Source: G965222505 sp965222505 (lineage in GTDB: Bacteria; Bacteroidota; Rhodothermia; Rhodothermales; DATKEJ01). From it: a stretch of 64,000 bases of DNA. Location of the stretch: assembly GCA_965222505.1 (NCBI GenBank), contig OZ244956.1, positions 2,976,001-3,040,000 of the forward strand, written 5' to 3'. A program made the position numbers and the translations under genes. Positions 7,526 to 16,454 of the stretch are shown here, piece by piece. Position 1 is the stretch's first letter. Every line of letters begins with the position of its first letter. Below the pieces are notes generated by a model, which worked only from the letters and a program-made list of their open reading frames with translations, made no database searches and was not told where the DNA came from.

Positions 7526-9199
7526 TTACCGGAGTACCCTAAGTTGTCCGGTTCGTACTGTGCGGTCCGATTGTAAGCGATAGAGGTACGCACCGCTTGC
7601 TACGGGGCGACCGGTATCGTCTCGGCTGTCCCACAAGACGGTGTGGTTTCCAGCGGCAATGTATCCGTTCATCAGGGTACGTACCTTCCGACCCAGTAGT
7701 GTATGTACCTCCAGGGTAACCGGGCCGTTGATAGGTGTCTGGAAAGCAATGCGAGTGTCTGAGCGGAAGGGGTTGGGATAGTTCTGTGCCAGGATAAAGC
7801 CCTGCCCGAGATCATAATTGGTCTCGGTATCCGTGGTCGCTCCCGATCCCCATTTGGCGATAAACACGTCTTCCTCGCCTACGCTGGTGAGGTTCTGGTT
7901 ATCAAAGGTGGCTGTTTCCGTGAACAGGCCAGCCATGATGGTGTTGCCGGATCCATCCACTACGATGCTGTAGGCCTCGTTGAGGCCCCCGCCGCCGGCC
8001 TGCGCCACCCAGAGGGCGTTGCCCTGCATGTCGTATTTGGCAATAAAGGCGTCCAGGAAGGTGCTGGTCAGGGTGGTATTTCCGAAGGTAGAGGCACCTG
8101 CAAAAAAACCGGTCACCACGGGGTTGCCCGCCTGATCAATGGCTACACCAAGGCCCCGGTCCAGGTCTGTTCCGCCCCCCTGCACGACCCATAGAATTTC
8201 CCCAAGGGGATCATATTTGGCCAGGTAGGCATCTCCGGAACCGGCACTTTCCAGCGTGAAGGTATTGGTGATGCCCTCGAACCGCCCTGTGCGTTGGAAA
8301 TACCCGGTCACAAAAATGTTGTTCTGGGCATCGGTGGCGAGGCCAGAACCAAAGTCGTCGCGCCCGCCTGCTTTGCGGACCCATTGCAGGTTGCCGTCGG
8401 GATCGTACCGGGCGATGAAGGTATTAAACAGGCGGCTGCTGGCCAGCGCAATGCCGTCGAACGTGACGGCCCCGGAGAATTTGCCTGTAATGACGGTGTG
8501 CCCACCCGTATCGATCGCGATGGCGTTTCCTTCATCCACAAAAGCGCCGCCCGCTTTATTTGCCCAACGGAAGTTGCCGTCGGCATCGTAGCTGGCCACG
8601 AAGAGGTCGTATACGCCGTCGCTGGTAAATGAGGCGGTGCCGAATTGGGCCGTCTCCTGGAAGTGCCCGGTTACGGCAATATTGCCGTCGGCATCGGTGG
8701 CAATGGCGAAGCCCCGGTCCAGGCTGGTCCCGCCTTGCGACAGGGCCCAAAGCACGTTACCGTCGGGGTCGTATTTGACGATGAATACGTCGTAGGAACC
8801 GTTGCCGGTCAGGGTGGTCGCGCCAAAGGTGATCTGTTCGAAGAAGGCTCCGGTAACGAAGATGTTACCGTCGGCATCGGTGGCCACGCCCATGCCCTCG
8901 TCTTCGGCATCACCTTGTCCCTGGGTTACCCACAGGGCATTCCCGTTAGCATCGTACTTGGCCACGAAGATGTCTTTGAATCCGATGCTCGTGAGGGTGA
9001 GGGCGCCGAACGTGGCGGTGTCCTGAAAATATCCGGTTACGATGATGTGGCCGTCGTGGTCTGTGGTAACCGCGCTGGCTTTGTCGAAGCCCGGCCCGCC
9101 TGCCTGTACGGCCCACATAAACGGTTCCGTTTGGGCCTGCGTATTTGAACTCAGGCCTACGCACAGTCCAGCCAAGCAAAAAGTGAAAAGCGTTTTCAT
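7526..9199 (-). CDS. Secreted SBBP-repeat beta-propeller protein with type IX sorting domain
   Basis: Protein of 557 aa with a signal peptide (residues 1-22, ending near TQAQ). Most of it consists of about eight repeats of roughly 50 aa with the pattern DxxGNxxVTGxFxxTATFGxxTLTS followed by DxFVAKYDxxGNxLW, the seven-bladed-propeller (SBBP) repeat. The last 80 residues match the FlgD-like type IX secretion C-terminal domain: QNYPNPFRSDTRI, then LEVHTLLGRKVRTL, GNHTVLWDSRDDTGRPVASG and a final YLYRL...LRVLR. It is probably exported by the type IX system and held at the cell surface or released. The ligand is unknown. It is convergent with fadE and divergent from the dienoyl-CoA reductase gene, with no evident functional link to either. 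Confidence 0.88.
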   Translation of the reverse strand: MKTLFTFCLAGLCVGLSSNTQAQTEPFMWAVQAGGPGFDKASAVTTDHDGHIIVTGYFQDTATFGALTLTSIGFKDIFVAKYDANGNALWVTQGQGDAEDEGMGVATDADGNIFVTGAFFEQITFGATTLTGNGSYDVFIVKYDPDGNVLWALSQGGTSLDRGFAIATDADGNIAVTGHFQETAQFGTASFTSDGVYDLFVASYDADGNFRWANKAGGAFVDEGNAIAIDTGGHTVITGKFSGAVTFDGIALASSRLFNTFIARYDPDGNLQWVRKAGGRDDFGSGLATDAQNNIFVTGYFQRTGRFEGITNTFTLESAGSGDAYLAKYDPLGEILWVVQGGGTDLDRGLGVAIDQAGNPVVTGFFAGASTFGNTTLTSTFLDAFIAKYDMQGNALWVAQAGGGGLNEAYSIVVDGSGNTIMAGLFTETATFDNQNLTSVGEEDVFIAKWGSGATTDTETNYDLGQGFILAQNYPNPFRSDTRIAFQTPINGPVTLEVHTLLGRKVRTLMNGYIAAGNHTVLWDSRDDTGRPVASGAYLYRLQSDRTVRTGQLRVLR

Positions 9200-9372
9200 G
9201 CTGATAGAATAATGAAAAGGAACGCAGTATGAAAATACATGGCGCTAAAAGTGTTAAAATCTGGACAAGGAGGTGGAAAAAAAGAGGCTGGGGCGGGGTC
9301 TAAATGAATGGTTCGGCCAAACGTTGTATCTTGCGGCCCACATGCCATTCACAAACATAACCTCTGACCTTG

Positions 9373-10230
9373 ATGTCCAAATTCTATGCCCCTGACCTGC
9401 TTGCCCAAGAACACATCGTGATTACCGGCGGGGGCACGGGTCTTGGGAGTGCCATGGCCGTTCGCTTTGCTGAACTGGGGGCCGTGGTTACCATCTGTGG
9501 GCGGCGGACCGAGCCGTTGGAAAAGACCGTTGCCGAGATCCGGGAAGTAGGGGGAAAGGCCGAGGGCATTTCCTGTAATATCCGGGATCCCGAGGCCGTA
9601 GAGGCCTTCTTCGCCGAAGCCGAAAAGCGCCAGGGCGCGGTGTCCGGCCTCGTGAACAACGCCGCTGGCAATTTTCTGGCAACCTCCGAATCGCTTTCTC
9701 CCAATGCCTTCGATGCCATCGTCAAAACGAACCTGTATGGCTCGTTCTATTGCACCCAGGCCTGTGGTCAGCGGTGGATTTCGCGGAAAAACAAGGGGGT
9801 GGTGCTGTCCATCTCCACGACCTATGCCGAGACCGGCTGTGCCTTCGTCCTGCCGAGTGCCGTCTCCAAGGCCGGCATCATGGCGTTGACCAAATCCCTC
9901 GCCTCGGAATGGGGCGTGTACGGCATTCGGCTCAATGCCATCGCCCCGGGGCCGTTCCCGACGGAAGGGGCGTGGTCACGCCTCGCCCCGCCGGAAATTG
10001 CAGACCAAATGGTACGCCGCGTACCGCTGGGCCGTGTCGGCCACCCGCACGAGTTGGCAAATCTGGCGGCCTTCCTGATGAGCCCGCTCAGCAACTACAT
10101 GACAGGCGAGCATCTCATTTTCGATGGTGGCGAGATGAACTACATGGCTGGCCAGTTCAACGACTTTGCCCGCATGGACCGCGAACAGGTCGAGATGATG
10201 TTCGCTATGCTTAAAGGGAAAGGGAAATGA
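9373..10230 (+). CDS. 2,4-dienoyl-CoA reductase (short-chain dehydrogenase type)
   Basis: Short-chain dehydrogenase of 285 aa. The cofactor loop GGGTGLG is at residues 19-25. The usual YxxxK pair is replaced by the pattern of animal-type dienoyl-CoA reductases: Tyr151 in STTYAETG, Ser162 and Lys166 in PSAVSKAG, and Asn100 in NNAAGNF. The spacings (51, 11 and 4 residues) equal those of human DECR1 (Asn148, Tyr199, Ser210, Lys214). The enzyme reduces 2,4-dienoyl-CoA with NADPH, letting unsaturated fatty acids enter beta-oxidation, which fits the fad genes upstream. I start at the ATG at 9373; a TTG at 9370 would add one residue. Confidence 0.88.
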   Translation: MSKFYAPDLLAQEHIVITGGGTGLGSAMAVRFAELGAVVTICGRRTEPLEKTVAEIREVGGKAEGISCNIRDPEAVEAFFAEAEKRQGAVSGLVNNAAGNFLATSESLSPNAFDAIVKTNLYGSFYCTQACGQRWISRKNKGVVLSISTTYAETGCAFVLPSAVSKAGIMALTKSLASEWGVYGIRLNAIAPGPFPTEGAWSRLAPPEIADQMVRRVPLGRVGHPHELANLAAFLMSPLSNYMTGEHLIFDGGEMNYMAGQFNDFARMDREQVEMMFAMLKGKGK

Positions 10231-10503
10231 CGTTCTACGTGCGATGTTCTACGTTATTCGCCCGCACGTGGCCTGGCATTCCCTAGGCCGTGTTGACCAT
10301 TAGATCAACAGGCGGTTTTGAGGTCGTTAGGGCCGTGGATCGGCCCAGGCCCAATCAAGGCGCATTTTGACTGCAATGCCTTAGCATTTCAGGAGAAATG
10401 CAACGCAGAGTGGGCCAAGAGGGCCGGTTATCGGCCCGAAACGGGCCAAAAACGACGTTTACGCTTAATTGTCAACACGGCCTAACGTAGAACCTAGAAC
10501 GAT
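10230..10503. repeat. Iterated ACGTTCTACGT inverted repeat, split by a MITE
   Basis: The left arm (10230-10255, ACGTTCTACGTGCGATGTTC and following) starts at the last base of the reductase stop codon. The inverted right arm (10485-10503, ACGTAGAACCTAGAACG) ends two bases before the yjbQ start. Between them lies the 201 bp MITE-like element at 10284-10484. Related words occur at 51339-51392 and 53443-53569. Confidence 0.7.
10284..10484. mobile_element. MITE-like element with 14 bp perfect terminal inverted repeats
   Basis: The ends TAGGCCGTGTTGAC (10284-10297) and GTCAACACGGCCTA (10471-10484) are perfect inverted repeats bounded by TA, as expected of a non-autonomous relative of a TA-targeting insertion sequence. 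The 201 bp interior has no coding frame. A 26-base sequence at 61628-61653 matches its left end at 23 of 26 positions, so the end sequence is dispersed in this genome. No transposase is in the window. Confidence 0.72.
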
Positions 10504-10505
10504 TA

Positions 10506-10913
10506 ATGATTCAGACGCTTCACATCACCGTTCCCGGCCAGGGGTTGCATGAGATAACAGATGCCGTCGTACGCATTGTGCGGGAGGCCGGGGTGCAGGA
10601 GGGGTTGTGCACGGTGTTTATCCGGCACACCTCGGCCAGCCTGACGATTCAGGAAAATGCCGATCCTTCAGCGCGGCGGGACCTGGAAGCCTGGCTCAAC
10701 CGGCTCGTCCCTGAACATGATCCGCTCTACACCCATACGATGGAAGGGCCGGACGATATGCCGGCCCACATCAAAGCCATCTTGACAGCCACCTCATTGT
10801 CGATTCCCATTCTGAACGGTCAGCTTGCGCTGGGGACGTGGCAGGGCATTTATCTCTGGGAGCACCGCAGGCACCGGGGCCGCCGGACGGTGGTGGTTCA
10901 TGTTGGGGCTTAG
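10506..10913 (+). CDS. YjbQ family protein (UPF0047, secondary thiamine-phosphate synthase type)
   Basis: Protein of 135 aa covering the whole YjbQ fold. The family features are CTVFIRHTSASLTIQENAD (about residues 36-54), LYTHTMEGPDDMPAHIKA (about 78-95), a GTWQGIYLWEHR segment and a C-terminal RRTVVVHV strand. The conserved histidines are thought to bind metal. Members can weakly complement thiamine-phosphate synthase in E. coli, but the real role is uncertain. It stands alone between two repeat elements, downstream of the dienoyl-CoA reductase, and no thiamine genes are nearby. Confidence 0.9.
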   Translation: MIQTLHITVPGQGLHEITDAVVRIVREAGVQEGLCTVFIRHTSASLTIQENADPSARRDLEAWLNRLVPEHDPLYTHTMEGPDDMPAHIKAILTATSLSIPILNGQLALGTWQGIYLWEHRRHRGRRTVVVHVGA

Positions 10914-10931
10914 TGAAGTGCGAGGTGCAGG

Positions 10932-10976
10932 GTGCGGAGTGCGACTCCCACTTAAAACCTGAGTCGCACCCCGCAC
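10932..10976. repeat. Hairpin family with conserved loop, copy 1 (possible bidirectional terminator)
   Basis: GTGCGGAGTGCGACTC (10932-10947) pairs with GAGTCGCACCCCGCAC (10961-10976) at 15 of 16 positions around a 13-base loop. Copy 2 at 60543-60591 shares both stem and loop (TTAAAACCT). This copy lies between convergent yjbQ and the metallopeptidase, a place where it could stop transcription from both sides, although no clear T-run follows. Confidence 0.7.
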
Positions 10977-10995
10977 GCTACACGTTGTTCGATGG

Positions 10996-12600
10996 CTACT
11001 TATCCTGGCAGATGTCTCGGCCATTCTGGCTCTTGTAATCCCAGCCGTTGGGGCAGGTTGGGGGCTGGTGATTGGTGACGGATTTGGTGCAGGTATCAGC
11101 ACCCGAGCGCTGATTGTAGGTGTAGCCCGAAGGACACTTCACCCCTTTAGGGGCCTTGCCTTTTGTCGACCGGCACTCGTCGGCACCGGCCTGGGCATGG
11201 GGGCCGGTCCAGTTGTTTCTATTGTCGGTAACCAGCAGGCGGCACTTCAGAGCTGCGGTTTGCGTCGTGGTGCGGGTACAGCGGTCCTTGTTGAGGGGGT
11301 TGCGCACATCGTAGGTCCAGCCACTCGGGCAGGTCGGGGATTGCGTCGCAATACACTCGTTGCGGCCGATGCCCAGCGGGCCGAGCTTACAGACGGCATT
11401 GGGGCCACAATCGGCATCGGTGGAGCAATCGTGGGCTTCCTTGCATTGCCCGGTGTTGCACCGGCCCGAGGCGCACTGGTCGGCACGGGTACAGCCGGCT
11501 CCGATGGGTTTGAGGTCTCGGCACAGGTTTTGCCCGACGCCCAGCGTGCCGGTGTCGCAATAGGCGTTTGCGCCACAGTGGGCATCGGTGGTGCACTCAT
11601 TGGCGGCCTTGCACTGCCCGGCATTACAGCGCCCGGACTCGCACTGGCCTGCGCGGGTACAGGATTGTCCGAGGTCTTTGAGTTCCTTGCACTGATTGCG
11701 TCCGATACCGGCCACGCCCGTGTTGCAATACCGTCCGGCATCGCAGTCGCTGTCTGTGCTACAGGTCGGTGCGCCGCGGGTGCCCTTGAGCTTGAAGTAA
11801 TTGGTTTCACCCTTGTTGGTCATGTAGGTTTTCCGCTGATTGGCGGTCCGACGTTCCTGGCATGGGTTGATGTATTCGTTGCTCGTTTCGCTGGCACAGT
11901 AGTCCATCACATTCGAGCGTCCCTTGCACGAAAATCCGCCGCCCGGATGTTCAACCACCTCGCCTTCGCAAGTGGCACATTTGGCGTGGGGGCGATAATC
12001 CTTGTTACAATTCAGCTTGGGGTCTACGTTGACGTAGGGTTCGAAGGTATGCAGCAGGCTCAGCATGTGGCCGAGTTCATGAGAGAAGACGTACTGGTCA
12101 TGGGGGTAGGCGAGCGAGATGCCGTACTTCCGGCTGGTTGGGTCTACCCAGTGCGGGAACCATGCCCGCCCACCGATGCACGTCTTCTTATCGCCCTTGC
12201 CATAGCACACATCGTTGGCAACGAGGATGGTCAAATGGCCTTCGGTTTTGGTGGTCGCCACATTCTCGAAGTGATCGTCCATGAACTTCTTGTATTCCCT
12301 TGATGAGTCGAAATTCAGTTGGGCAAGGTTGCGGCCACCGGCGCGGGTCTTATGCTCGGTGGTATAGGCGATTTTGAGGCTGGGTTTTTCGGCGTAAAGA
12401 TCCTCGGCCACCTGGACGCTTTGGGCAATCCATTGGTCGATGGCGGCTTTGCCTCGGGCATTGGAGTACTCGGCGGCGCCGACCACAAAGTGGACATTGA
12501 GGTGCCAGGTGTCGTAGTGTTTCTTCTGTCCATAGGCCGAAGGGGCCATCATCAAGAGACAGAGGAGCAAACAGGCTCCGGCTTGGATATGACGTTTCAT
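10996..12600 (-). CDS. Secreted zinc metallopeptidase (metzincin-like) with cysteine-rich repeats
   Basis: Protein of 534 aa from the ATG at 12600, which begins a clear signal peptide (residues 1-25, ending AYGQ). An in-frame upstream extension would overlap the divergent ABC-F gene and was not used. The catalytic motif HELGHMLSLLH (174-184) has the metzincin HExxHxxxxxH spacing but Ser where most have Gly. A Met-turn-like SNVMDYC follows near residue 232. The C-terminal half carries at least three disulfide-type repeats of about 50 aa (CxTDxxCGxxxYCxTG...GxxCTRAxQCxSGRCNxGQC), then three modules with a CPxGWTYD or similar pattern. The repeats probably bind a substrate or surface. The closest M43/M12-like family could not be fixed by eye. 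Confidence 0.72.
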   Translation of the reverse strand: MKRHIQAGACLLLCLLMMAPSAYGQKKHYDTWHLNVHFVVGAAEYSNARGKAAIDQWIAQSVQVAEDLYAEKPSLKIAYTTEHKTRAGGRNLAQLNFDSSREYKKFMDDHFENVATTKTEGHLTILVANDVCYGKGDKKTCIGGRAWFPHWVDPTSRKYGISLAYPHDQYVFSHELGHMLSLLHTFEPYVNVDPKLNCNKDYRPHAKCATCEGEVVEHPGGGFSCKGRSNVMDYCASETSNEYINPCQERRTANQRKTYMTNKGETNYFKLKGTRGAPTCSTDSDCDAGRYCNTGVAGIGRNQCKELKDLGQSCTRAGQCESGRCNAGQCKAANECTTDAHCGANAYCDTGTLGVGQNLCRDLKPIGAGCTRADQCASGRCNTGQCKEAHDCSTDADCGPNAVCKLGPLGIGRNECIATQSPTCPSGWTYDVRNPLNKDRCTRTTTQTAALKCRLLVTDNRNNWTGPHAQAGADECRSTKGKAPKGVKCPSGYTYNQRSGADTCTKSVTNHQPPTCPNGWDYKSQNGRDICQDK

Positions 12601-12616
12601 GGGGTCACGGGTTTTT

Positions 12617-12634
12617 CTTCTCGATATCGAGAAG
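12617..12634. promoter_or_regulatory. Perfect 18 bp palindrome in the metallopeptidase leader
   Basis: CTTCTCGATATCGAGAAG is a perfect palindrome 16 bases upstream of the metallopeptidase ATG. It could be an operator or a leader hairpin that affects translation. No second copy was noticed in the window. Confidence 0.4.
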
Positions 12635-12882
12635 GAGTGAACTGAAAGGGTGTATGGATCGGAATTGATTTGAGGCCACGCTTTCCACGAGGCCTCTACC
12701 CGTAATTCCCAAAACGCAGACCAAACCGGACAGACGATTAAAAAACATGGCCGTATAGCCCGATGATCAATGCAATGGGCGAAGATTTCAGACCTGTTCG
12801 TCGCGTAATTTTTCCCGCGTGGAGCATCAACAACGTCTGTACGTATACCACTCCGCCGATATGATTCGTACATTGCCCTGCT

Positions 12883-14955
12883 ATGGTTCACTTAAACGAT
12901 ATTGATCTGGCTTTTGCCGGTCAGGTGCTTTTTGATCAACTCGCCTGGCACATCAAGCCCGGCCAGCGCATCGGCTTGGTGGGGCCGAACGGGGCGGGCA
13001 AAACCACCCTGCTGCGTATGGTGGCCGGTCAACAGGAGGCTGATGCCGGAACGGTTGCCCGTGCTGCAACCACAACCGTGGGGTATCTAGAACAGGACGT
13101 TCAAGAGGCTGATGCCGATCGGACGGTGTTGGATGAGGCCATGCAGGCCTTTGCGCACATTCTGAACCTTGAACAGCGCATCGAAACCATTACCACCGAA
13201 CTGGGGCATCACCCGGACCACAGTTCCAAAGCGTATCAAAAACTGCTCCGTCAACTCGAAGAGGCCCAGGCCGAGTTGGCCACCTACGATGCCTACCGCA
13301 TCCAGTCCGATACCGAAGCCGTACTCTCTGGTCTTGGATTCGAGGCCGATGAAATGCAACGCCCCCTACACACCTTCTCCGGCGGTTGGCGGATGCGGGT
13401 GGTGCTGGCCAAAATGCTGCTCCAAAAGCCGGACTTGCTTCTGTTGGACGAGCCGACCAATCACCTCGACATCGAAAGCATTGATTGGCTAGAGACTTAC
13501 CTGAAGGATTACGAGGGTACCGTGGTGCTGGTTTCCCACGACCGGTATTTCCTCGACCGGATGGTAACGACCACCGCCGAACTGGCACAGGGCAAGATCA
13601 CGGTCTATGCGGGCAATTATGCCTTCTACCTTCAGGAGCGGCAGGAACGCCGGGCCATGCAACAGGCGGCCTACGACAATCAGCAGCGGTACATCAAGGA
13701 GACCGAGCGGTTTATCACACGCTTTCGGGCCAAGGCAACCAAGGCCCGGCAGGTGCAGAGCCGCGTAAAGGCCCTCGAAAAACTCGTACGCCTCCTGCCA
13801 CCCCCTACTGAGGAAGCCACCATCCATTTTCGGTTTCCCGAGCCGCCGCGCTCCGGTCGGGTTGTGCTGGACCTGTCTACCTATTCCAAAACTTACACCC
13901 AGGACGACGGCACCACCACGCAGGTGTTCAAAAACGCCCGGCCCCTCAAGATCGAGCGCGGCCACAAAATCGCCCTGATCGGCAAGAACGGGGCGGGTAA
14001 GAGTACGCTGGCCCGTATCCTGCGGGGCACTGAGCCATTCGACGGGACCCGAGAGATCGGTTATCAGGTGGAAATGGCCTACTTCGCACAGCATCAGGCC
14101 GAGTCGCTGGACCGGCGGCAGACCATTCTCGAAACCCTGTCGGCAGACGCACGGGGCCAAACCGAAACCCAGATCCGGTCGTTGCTCGGCGCGTTTCTGT
14201 TTCGGGGGGATGATGTGTACAAACCCATCGGGGTGCTCTCCGGTGGGGAGCGCAGCCGCGTGGCCCTGGCCCGGACGCTCCTTTCGCCCGCCAACTTCCT
14301 GATCCTCGACGAACCGACGAACCACCTGGACATGCAGTCGAAAGCCGTACTCATCGAGGCCCTCAAGCAATACAGCGGCACCTTCGTCATCGTCAGTCAC
14401 GACCGGCATTTTCTGGACCAAGTGGTGAACCATGTTTGGTACGTAGCCGATCAGGATACGCGCCCCTTCATCGGCCCCTACGCCGATTTCCACTGGGCCA
14501 TGCACCGCAATGGGGAATCCGTTTCACTTGAAAAAACAACGCGTTCGGTCGCTGATAAGCCTGCGGCCAAGGTGGTCAAGAAAAGTGGCGGCAAGAAAAC
14601 CAAGGCGCAGAAGCGCCTGGAGGCGGAGGAACGGAACCGCCGGTACCGCGCCGGAAAGGATGCGAAGAAAGATGCCCTGAAGGGTACCGTCGGCGGATGG
14701 GAGGGCATATCTGCCTACCAACTTCAGGAGATGATTGCGGTATTAGAAGGGGAAATTGTTACCAAGGAAGAAGAGAAAAAACACCTGGAAGCCCAACTGG
14801 CCGATCCAGCCTTCTACAATGACGCGGCCAAGTCTACCGCAGCCATCCAGACCTTCTCGGCGCTGGAAGCTACGCTGAAAGACCTCTACACCCGCTGGGA
14901 AGCCGCCGCGCAACATTTGGAAGAAGCCGAGGCAAATGCCGGGGGTGGTACTTGA
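12883..14955 (+). CDS. ABC-F family ATPase
   Basis: Soluble protein of 690 aa with two ABC domains and no membrane segments. Domain 1 has Walker A GPNGAGKTT (34-42), signature FSGGWRMR and Walker B LLLLDEPTNHLD. Domain 2 has GKNGAGKST, LSGGERSR and FLILDEPTNHLD. They are joined by the charged ABC-F linker, about residues 240-310, with a run of Arg/Gln around ERQERRAMQQA. The C-terminal 110 residues are a Lys/Glu-rich coiled coil, as in Uup and YheS. ABC-F proteins act on the ribosome, in translation quality control or antibiotic protection. The subfamily cannot be decided by eye; a resistance role has no support here. The ATG at 12883 gives the complete first strand. Confidence 0.9.
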   Translation: MVHLNDIDLAFAGQVLFDQLAWHIKPGQRIGLVGPNGAGKTTLLRMVAGQQEADAGTVARAATTTVGYLEQDVQEADADRTVLDEAMQAFAHILNLEQRIETITTELGHHPDHSSKAYQKLLRQLEEAQAELATYDAYRIQSDTEAVLSGLGFEADEMQRPLHTFSGGWRMRVVLAKMLLQKPDLLLLDEPTNHLDIESIDWLETYLKDYEGTVVLVSHDRYFLDRMVTTTAELAQGKITVYAGNYAFYLQERQERRAMQQAAYDNQQRYIKETERFITRFRAKATKARQVQSRVKALEKLVRLLPPPTEEATIHFRFPEPPRSGRVVLDLSTYSKTYTQDDGTTTQVFKNARPLKIERGHKIALIGKNGAGKSTLARILRGTEPFDGTREIGYQVEMAYFAQHQAESLDRRQTILETLSADARGQTETQIRSLLGAFLFRGDDVYKPIGVLSGGERSRVALARTLLSPANFLILDEPTNHLDMQSKAVLIEALKQYSGTFVIVSHDRHFLDQVVNHVWYVADQDTRPFIGPYADFHWAMHRNGESVSLEKTTRSVADKPAAKVVKKSGGKKTKAQKRLEAEERNRRYRAGKDAKKDALKGTVGGWEGISAYQLQEMIAVLEGEIVTKEEEKKHLEAQLADPAFYNDAAKSTAAIQTFSALEATLKDLYTRWEAAAQHLEEAEANAGGGT

Positions 14956-14988
14956 GCCATTCGAACGGCCTGTACTGAAGCCGGTAAA

Positions 14989-15046
14989 TTCGTATTGCGT
15001 ATTGCGAATTTGATGCTCATTTTACGCATTACGAATTATGCAATAC
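14989..15046. repeat. Iterated GCGTATTGCGT inverted repeat
   Basis: CGTATTGCGTATTGCGAAT (left arm) and a degenerate inverted copy (TTTACGCATTACGAATTATG and following) fill most of the space between the ABC-F gene and the sugar-phosphate transferase. Related words occur at 48751-48888, 50703-50741 and 62413-62465. Confidence 0.65.
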
Positions 15047-15053
15047 TTACCTC

Positions 15054-16454
15054 ATGTTTAACGAACAAAGCCGATTGTTCCAGCGCCTCGTTTTTGTGGC
15101 AGACCTTGGGCTGATTGCTCTGGGTTGGATCGTGGCGTATTACCTGCGGTTCGAGGTGTTGGCACCGGTGGTGGGGTTGCCGCTGTGGCGGCCCCTCTCG
15201 CGGTATATGCCCTACCTGTTGCCGGTGGTGGCATTGTGGGGGATTGTCTTTTTAAGCTCGGGTTTGTACGCGCCGGGGCGGGCGCAGCGGTTGCCGGACA
15301 TGGTGTACGGGGTCCTTCGGGCGGTTTTCATGGGGATGGCCGCCAGTGTTGCCGCACTCTTTTTCTACCGAGCCTTTTCCTTTTCCCGGTTGCACATGTT
15401 GCTCTTTGGAATCGTCACGACCGGCTTTATGGTCCTGCTGCGGGTGAGCCTGTACGGCCTCGGGCTGCGTGCCCGGCGTAAGGGCAAAAACCTGCGTCGG
15501 GTGCTGGTTATCGGGGCCGGGGAGGTCGGGCAACGGCTCCAGGAAGCCTTCCGGCAGTACCCGCTGATGGGCGTGGAAATGGTGGGTTTTCTGGACGATA
15601 CCGCCGAGGGGGCAGCGGTTTTGGGCCCCACAGCGGCACTCCCGGATGTGGTGGATCGATTTGAAGCGGAGGGCCGCCATATCGACAGCGTCTATATTGC
15701 CTTGCCTTACCAGGCCACTGAGCAGATTGAACCGCTGGTCAATACCCTCTCAACCCGGCTGGCCCACGTCTATCTGGTGCCGGACCTGTTCCAGTTCGAC
15801 ATCCTCAACAGCCGCGTGAGTGACGTTGACGGGATGCCGGTCATCCACCTCATCGACGAGACCCCGCTGGACATCCGCAAATTCATCAAGCGGGGGATTG
15901 ATATGGTGTTTTCATTGGGCGCGTTGATCGTACTTTCTCCAGTATTGCTGATTCTGGCCGTCGGGGTGAAATTGTCCTCGCCGGGGCCGGTATTTTATCG
16001 GCAGGAGCGCATGAGCCTGAACGGGCACCGGTTTCACATGCTCAAGTTTCGGTCGATGCCGGTGGATGTCGAGGCCAATTCTGGCCCGGTTTGGGCCAAG
16101 GCGGGCGAGAAGCGGGCCACGCCGCTCGGGGCGTTTTTGCGCAAAACGTCGCTGGACGAACTGCCCCAGTTCATCAATGTGTTGAAGGGGGATATGTCAG
16201 TCGTGGGGCCTCGGCCCGAGCGGCCTGTGTTTATCGAGCAGTTTCGGGATGGGGTGCCGAAGTACATGATGCGTCACAAGATGAAAGGCGGCATTACCGG
16301 CTGGGCACAGGTGCATGGCTGGCGGGGGAATACCTCTATCGAAAAACGGATTGAATACGACCTGTACTACATCCGGAACTGGTCGCTCAGCCTCGATTTC
16401 AAGATCATGTGGCTCACCCTCTGGCGGGGATTTGTGAATAAGAATGCGTATTAG
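15054..16454 (+). CDS. Undecaprenyl-phosphate sugar phosphotransferase (WcaJ/polyprenyl glycosylphosphotransferase)
   Basis: Membrane enzyme of 466 aa that starts a repeat unit of exopolysaccharide by moving a sugar-1-phosphate, often glucose, from a nucleotide sugar to undecaprenyl phosphate. Four N-terminal membrane segments lie within residues 10-140. A CoA-binding-like Rossmann region follows (VLVIGAGEVGQRL, about 149-161). The C-terminal catalytic domain starts after one more hydrophobic segment (about 280-303) and has the bacterial sugar transferase signatures FYRQERMSLNG, KFRSM, RKTSLDELPQFINVLKGDMS and VGPRPERP, with a final GWRG and YDLYYI. No other polysaccharide genes are near. Its stop overlaps the histidine kinase stop by 3 bases. 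Confidence 0.92.
   Translation: MFNEQSRLFQRLVFVADLGLIALGWIVAYYLRFEVLAPVVGLPLWRPLSRYMPYLLPVVALWGIVFLSSGLYAPGRAQRLPDMVYGVLRAVFMGMAASVAALFFYRAFSFSRLHMLLFGIVTTGFMVLLRVSLYGLGLRARRKGKNLRRVLVIGAGEVGQRLQEAFRQYPLMGVEMVGFLDDTAEGAAVLGPTAALPDVVDRFEAEGRHIDSVYIALPYQATEQIEPLVNTLSTRLAHVYLVPDLFQFDILNSRVSDVDGMPVIHLIDETPLDIRKFIKRGIDMVFSLGALIVLSPVLLILAVGVKLSSPGPVFYRQERMSLNGHRFHMLKFRSMPVDVEANSGPVWAKAGEKRATPLGAFLRKTSLDELPQFINVLKGDMSVVGPRPERPVFIEQFRDGVPKYMMRHKMKGGITGWAQVHGWRGNTSIEKRIEYDLYYIRNWSLSLDFKIMWLTLWRGFVNKNAY

Noticed and set aside
11068..12303. 411-codon plus-strand frame with Gly/Ala-rich product
   Set aside because: It is antisense to the metallopeptidase, which has a signal peptide and zinc motif; composition is an effect of the Cys-rich repeats on the other strand.
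12601..12891. 97-residue N-terminal extension of the metallopeptidase
   Set aside because: It would overlap the start of the divergent ABC-F gene and hide the signal peptide.
13489..14505. 338-codon minus-strand frame within the ABC-F gene
   Set aside because: Antisense shadow of a gene with two complete ATPase domains.
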